From positions 264,539 through 328,538 of the forward strand of contig CATLLN010000001.1 of the NCBI GenBank assembly GCA_950022695.1: a stretch of DNA of 64,000 nt. Direction: 5' to 3'. The translations under genes and the position numbers were made by a program. The DNA comes from an uncultured bacterium (GTDB lineage Bacteria; Cyanobacteriota; Vampirovibrionia; Gastranaerophilales; Gastranaerophilaceae). This document shows, piece by piece, positions 61,884-64,000 of the stretch (positions within the stretch are counted from its first letter, which is position 1; each line of letters opens with the position of its first letter). Under the pieces are notes generated by a model. That model was not told the DNA's origin, made no database searches, and worked only from the letters and a program-made list of their open reading frames with translations.

Positions 61884-62617
61884 TGTTAAAAGATACTAAT
61901 AAGTACGAAACTTCATCCCATTTTTCATACAATGAATACAAAAGAAAAACAAAAAAAGGACCAAATAAAGATGTTTTGGTTTTTGTATCGGTATTTGTTG
62001 CTGCATTGCTTGTAATTTTAGGTTTTGCAAAAATCTTATCTCCGGATGTGGATGTTGCAATATCAGTGAATAATGAAACTACAATAAGTGAAGATAGTGA
62101 CAATGAAAGTTTGTCTTCAGCTATTGATGAACGCTTGAGAAAGCTTAAAATGGAAGATGAAGGTAAAAAAGAAGGTGAAGAAGAAATGTTTTCACCGGAG
62201 CTTGATGAAAAAGTTGTTCTCCCTCATCAAAAGCGAAAAACTGTTGGTGAAATTGAAGCAGAAAAATCTGATATTAAACAATTAACAGTAAATGATTTAA
62301 ATAATGCACAAGATAATAATAAACAGCCTGAACATCACGAAGCTGCGCCAAAACCTGTACAAAAACCGGTAACGGTTTCAATGCCTGAGCAAATTGTGAA
62401 TGCAAAAGTTGTTGTCGGATATTATGCATCAGAAAAACAAGCTGAAGTTGCAAAAAGTATTATTCAGGATGCAGGATTGGGAGTTACTCCGCTTGTGAAA
62501 AATCTTAATGGATATTATACTTTGCAAGTAGGTTCTTATTCTTCGCGTGAAAAAGCTCAGCAAGCCGCAAACAGTTTATTAAAAAGTAATTTCCCGGCAA
62601 GGGTAATTGTTGAATAA
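61883..62617 (+). CDS. SPOR-domain envelope protein
   Basis: 244 residues. One membrane span (~33-50, VLVFVSVFVAALLVILGFA) anchors an acidic/Lys linker (~60-165) and a C-terminal SPOR domain (~170-244: VVVGYYASEKQAEVAKSIIQDAG, YTLQVGSYSSREKAQQAANSLLKSNFPARVI), which binds denuded peptidoglycan at division sites. The ATG overlaps the DUF366 stop (TAATG). Probably a cell-division or wall-associated factor. Confidence 0.88.
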   Translation: MLKDTNKYETSSHFSYNEYKRKTKKGPNKDVLVFVSVFVAALLVILGFAKILSPDVDVAISVNNETTISEDSDNESLSSAIDERLRKLKMEDEGKKEGEEEMFSPELDEKVVLPHQKRKTVGEIEAEKSDIKQLTVNDLNNAQDNNKQPEHHEAAPKPVQKPVTVSMPEQIVNAKVVVGYYASEKQAEVAKSIIQDAGLGVTPLVKNLNGYYTLQVGSYSSREKAQQAANSLLKSNFPARVIVE

Positions 62618-62692
62618 ATAATATAGCATAAGTTATAGATTGAACGGGGTAATTGTACAAGTTTTAAGGCAGATAGAGTGTATTTTACCCTC

Positions 62693-62727
62693 TTGTAATT
62701 TTAATATATTTTACATATAATTTGCGT
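62693..62727 (+). promoter_or_regulatory. kdsA promoter, leaderless layout
   Basis: TTGTAA (62,693-62,698), a 17-nt spacer and a perfect TATAAT (62,716-62,721), six bases before the ATG. No ribosome-binding site. Confidence 0.65.
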
Positions 62728-63549
62728 ATGGAAAATATAAAAGAAATTAAACTAAGGGATTTTGTGATTGGTGGGGATAAGTTGACTATTCTTGCCGGTC
62801 CGTGTGCTATTGAAAGCAGAGAAATTTTAGATGAAACCGCAAAAGGTTTGAAACAGATTACAAAAGAATTGGATATAAATTTTGTATTCAAATCTTCTTT
62901 TGATAAGGCTAATCGTTCATCTATCACATCATTTAGAGGTCCGGGGCTTGAAAAAGGGCTTGAGATGCTTCAAGAAGTGAAAGATAAGTATGATTTACCG
63001 ATTGTAACAGATATTCATACACCGGAACAGGCAGAAATTGCGGCTCAGGTTGCTGATATTATACAAATTCCTGCTTTTTTGTGCAGGCAGACTGATCTAC
63101 TTGTAGCTGCAGCTAAAACAGGTAAGATTGTTAATATCAAAAAAGGTCAATTCTTAGCTCCCGAACAGATGAGAAGCCTTATTAAAAAGGTTGAAGATGT
63201 CGGAAATTCTAATATTATGCTTACAGATAGAGGAACATCTTTTGGATATAATAATTTAGTTGTTGATTTTCGCGGAATCCCTATTATGCAATCTTTCGGA
63301 TATCCTGTTGTATTTGATGCAACACACAGTGTTCAGTTACCTGGTGCGAACGGAGTGTGCTCAGGCGGAGATAGAAGGTTTGTTCCGGTGTTAGCAAAAG
63401 CCGCTATGGCAGTTGGAGCGAATGTTTTATTCTTTGAAGTTCATCCTGACCCTGATAAAGCATTATGTGACGGACCTAATATGGTTGCATTAAAAGATGC
63501 AAAAGAACTTTTTGCAATGTGTAAGAAATTGTTTGAGGCTGTCAGATAA
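62728..63549 (+). CDS. kdsA: 3-deoxy-8-phosphooctulonate (KDO-8-P) synthase
   Basis: Condenses arabinose 5-phosphate and PEP for the KDO of lipopolysaccharide. About 273 residues. ILAGPCAIESRE carries the Cys that marks metal-dependent KDO-8-P synthases (E. coli has Asn there). Others: FKSSFDKANRSS, DIHTPEQAE, IPAFLCRQTDLL, DRGTSFGYNNLVVDFR, DATHSVQLPG and FEVHPDPDKALCDGPN. ATG 62,728 is used rather than TTG 62,722. The enzyme implies an LPS-type outer membrane. Its stop overlaps the next start (TAATG). Confidence 0.96.
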   Translation: MENIKEIKLRDFVIGGDKLTILAGPCAIESREILDETAKGLKQITKELDINFVFKSSFDKANRSSITSFRGPGLEKGLEMLQEVKDKYDLPIVTDIHTPEQAEIAAQVADIIQIPAFLCRQTDLLVAAAKTGKIVNIKKGQFLAPEQMRSLIKKVEDVGNSNIMLTDRGTSFGYNNLVVDFRGIPIMQSFGYPVVFDATHSVQLPGANGVCSGGDRRFVPVLAKAAMAVGANVLFFEVHPDPDKALCDGPNMVALKDAKELFAMCKKLFEAVR

Positions 63550-64000
63550 TGGAAATAAAAACTTTTGTTGAGGGGCCTATTGATGCTAATAATTACCTTA
63601 TAATTGATGAAAAAACCAAAGAAGCGGTGCTTATTGACTGCTCTTCGGCTCGTCCGGAATTTATCAAGGCAGTAGAAGATTCTGGAGTAAAGTTAAAGTA
63701 TATCTTATTAACTCACGGACATTTTGATCATTTACTGGGTATTGATGCTTTTAAAGAAGCTTTTGGTGTAGATACTTATGTGGCAGAAGAAGATTTAACT
63801 CAGGTCAAGCTTGTTCCTGATATGATGCAAATGTTTTTAGGAATGCCGCCTGTGCCAATACCTGCAATCGTTAATTTTGTGAATGACGGAGATGAGTTTA
63901 AAATCGGTGATACTGTGATAAAAGCTATTTCTACTCCGGGACATACAAAAGGCGGAATGTGCTATCTTGTTGAAAATAATTTATTTTCAGGGGACACGCT
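63549..64000 (+). CDS. Metallo-beta-lactamase-fold hydrolase (partial)
   Basis: The gene runs off the right edge; about 150 residues are visible. THGHFDHLLGID is the HxHxDH zinc motif and STPGHTKGGMCYL supplies the next His; FSGDT begins the Asp ligand. This glyoxalase-II-like class contains hydrolases of thioesters and related substrates; the substrate is unknown. The ATG overlaps the kdsA stop, so the two are translationally coupled. Confidence 0.9.
   Translation, partial: MEIKTFVEGPIDANNYLIIDEKTKEAVLIDCSSARPEFIKAVEDSGVKLKYILLTHGHFDHLLGIDAFKEAFGVDTYVAEEDLTQVKLVPDMMQMFLGMPPVPIPAIVNFVNDGDEFKIGDTVIKAISTPGHTKGGMCYLVENNLFSGDT

Overview
The window looks like chromosomal DNA of a gut Gastranaerophilales (Melainabacteria / Vampirovibrionia), the non-photosynthetic relatives of cyanobacteria. 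This is an inference, not a database result. It rests on: an AT-rich genome; a Gram-negative envelope programme (KDO-8-P synthase, OmpA-like protein, MurJ); a long cyanobacterial-type NusB; Clostridia-like features (adjacent ispH and S1, a SigD/FliA-type sigma factor, SpoIID); and many lineage-type hypothetical proteins, four of which share an N-terminal F-x-G motif.

Layout. 1-331: array of conserved blocks and spacers, then a small secreted protein. 0.9-7.8 kb: a candidate Yfr1-like small RNA, prs, an aquaporin, the membrane pyrophosphatase hppA and a FliA/WhiG-type sigma factor. 7.8-12.1 kb: an AT-rich accessory island with three small HTH regulators, an operator-controlled gene encoding a phage MuF-tail protein with a C-terminal domain like vertebrate serum amyloid A, a membrane protein, a 5'-truncated MuF-tail/M23 peptidase cassette that repeats 34 bp of the first gene exactly and in frame, and a convergent secreted protein. 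12.2-26.8 kb: OmpA-like protein, an M16 homologue without its zinc motif, a ComM-type ATPase, murJ-spoIID-cysS, a murein peptide amidase, ftsY, nusB, ispH-rpsA. 26.9-32.7 kb: three large lineage-type proteins. 32.8-38.3 kb: acetyltransferase, ribBA-ribE, gltD-like oxidoreductase. 38.6-49.7 kb: orphan C-protein-like regulator, rmuC, tRNA methyltransferase-like gene, pepP, parvulin behind a possible structured leader, tRNA-Gly, pncC, radA, a serpin-like secreted protein and a BlaI repressor. 50-64 kb: surface proteins, glycosyltransferases, tsaC, an EF-hand protein, mnmE, two paired membrane proteins, a HEAT-queC-DUF366-SPOR operon, kdsA and the start of a metallo-beta-lactamase-fold hydrolase that runs off the window.

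Three themes stand out. (1) The MuF island looks like a polymorphic effector locus with a spare C-terminal cassette and its own repressor switch. (2) Several genes have a -10 box six bases before the ATG and no ribosome-binding site, which suggests leaderless mRNAs. (3) A dispersed repeat is joined by its GGGTAAAT end to the stop codons of at least four genes. Many operon junctions use TAATG stop/start overlaps.
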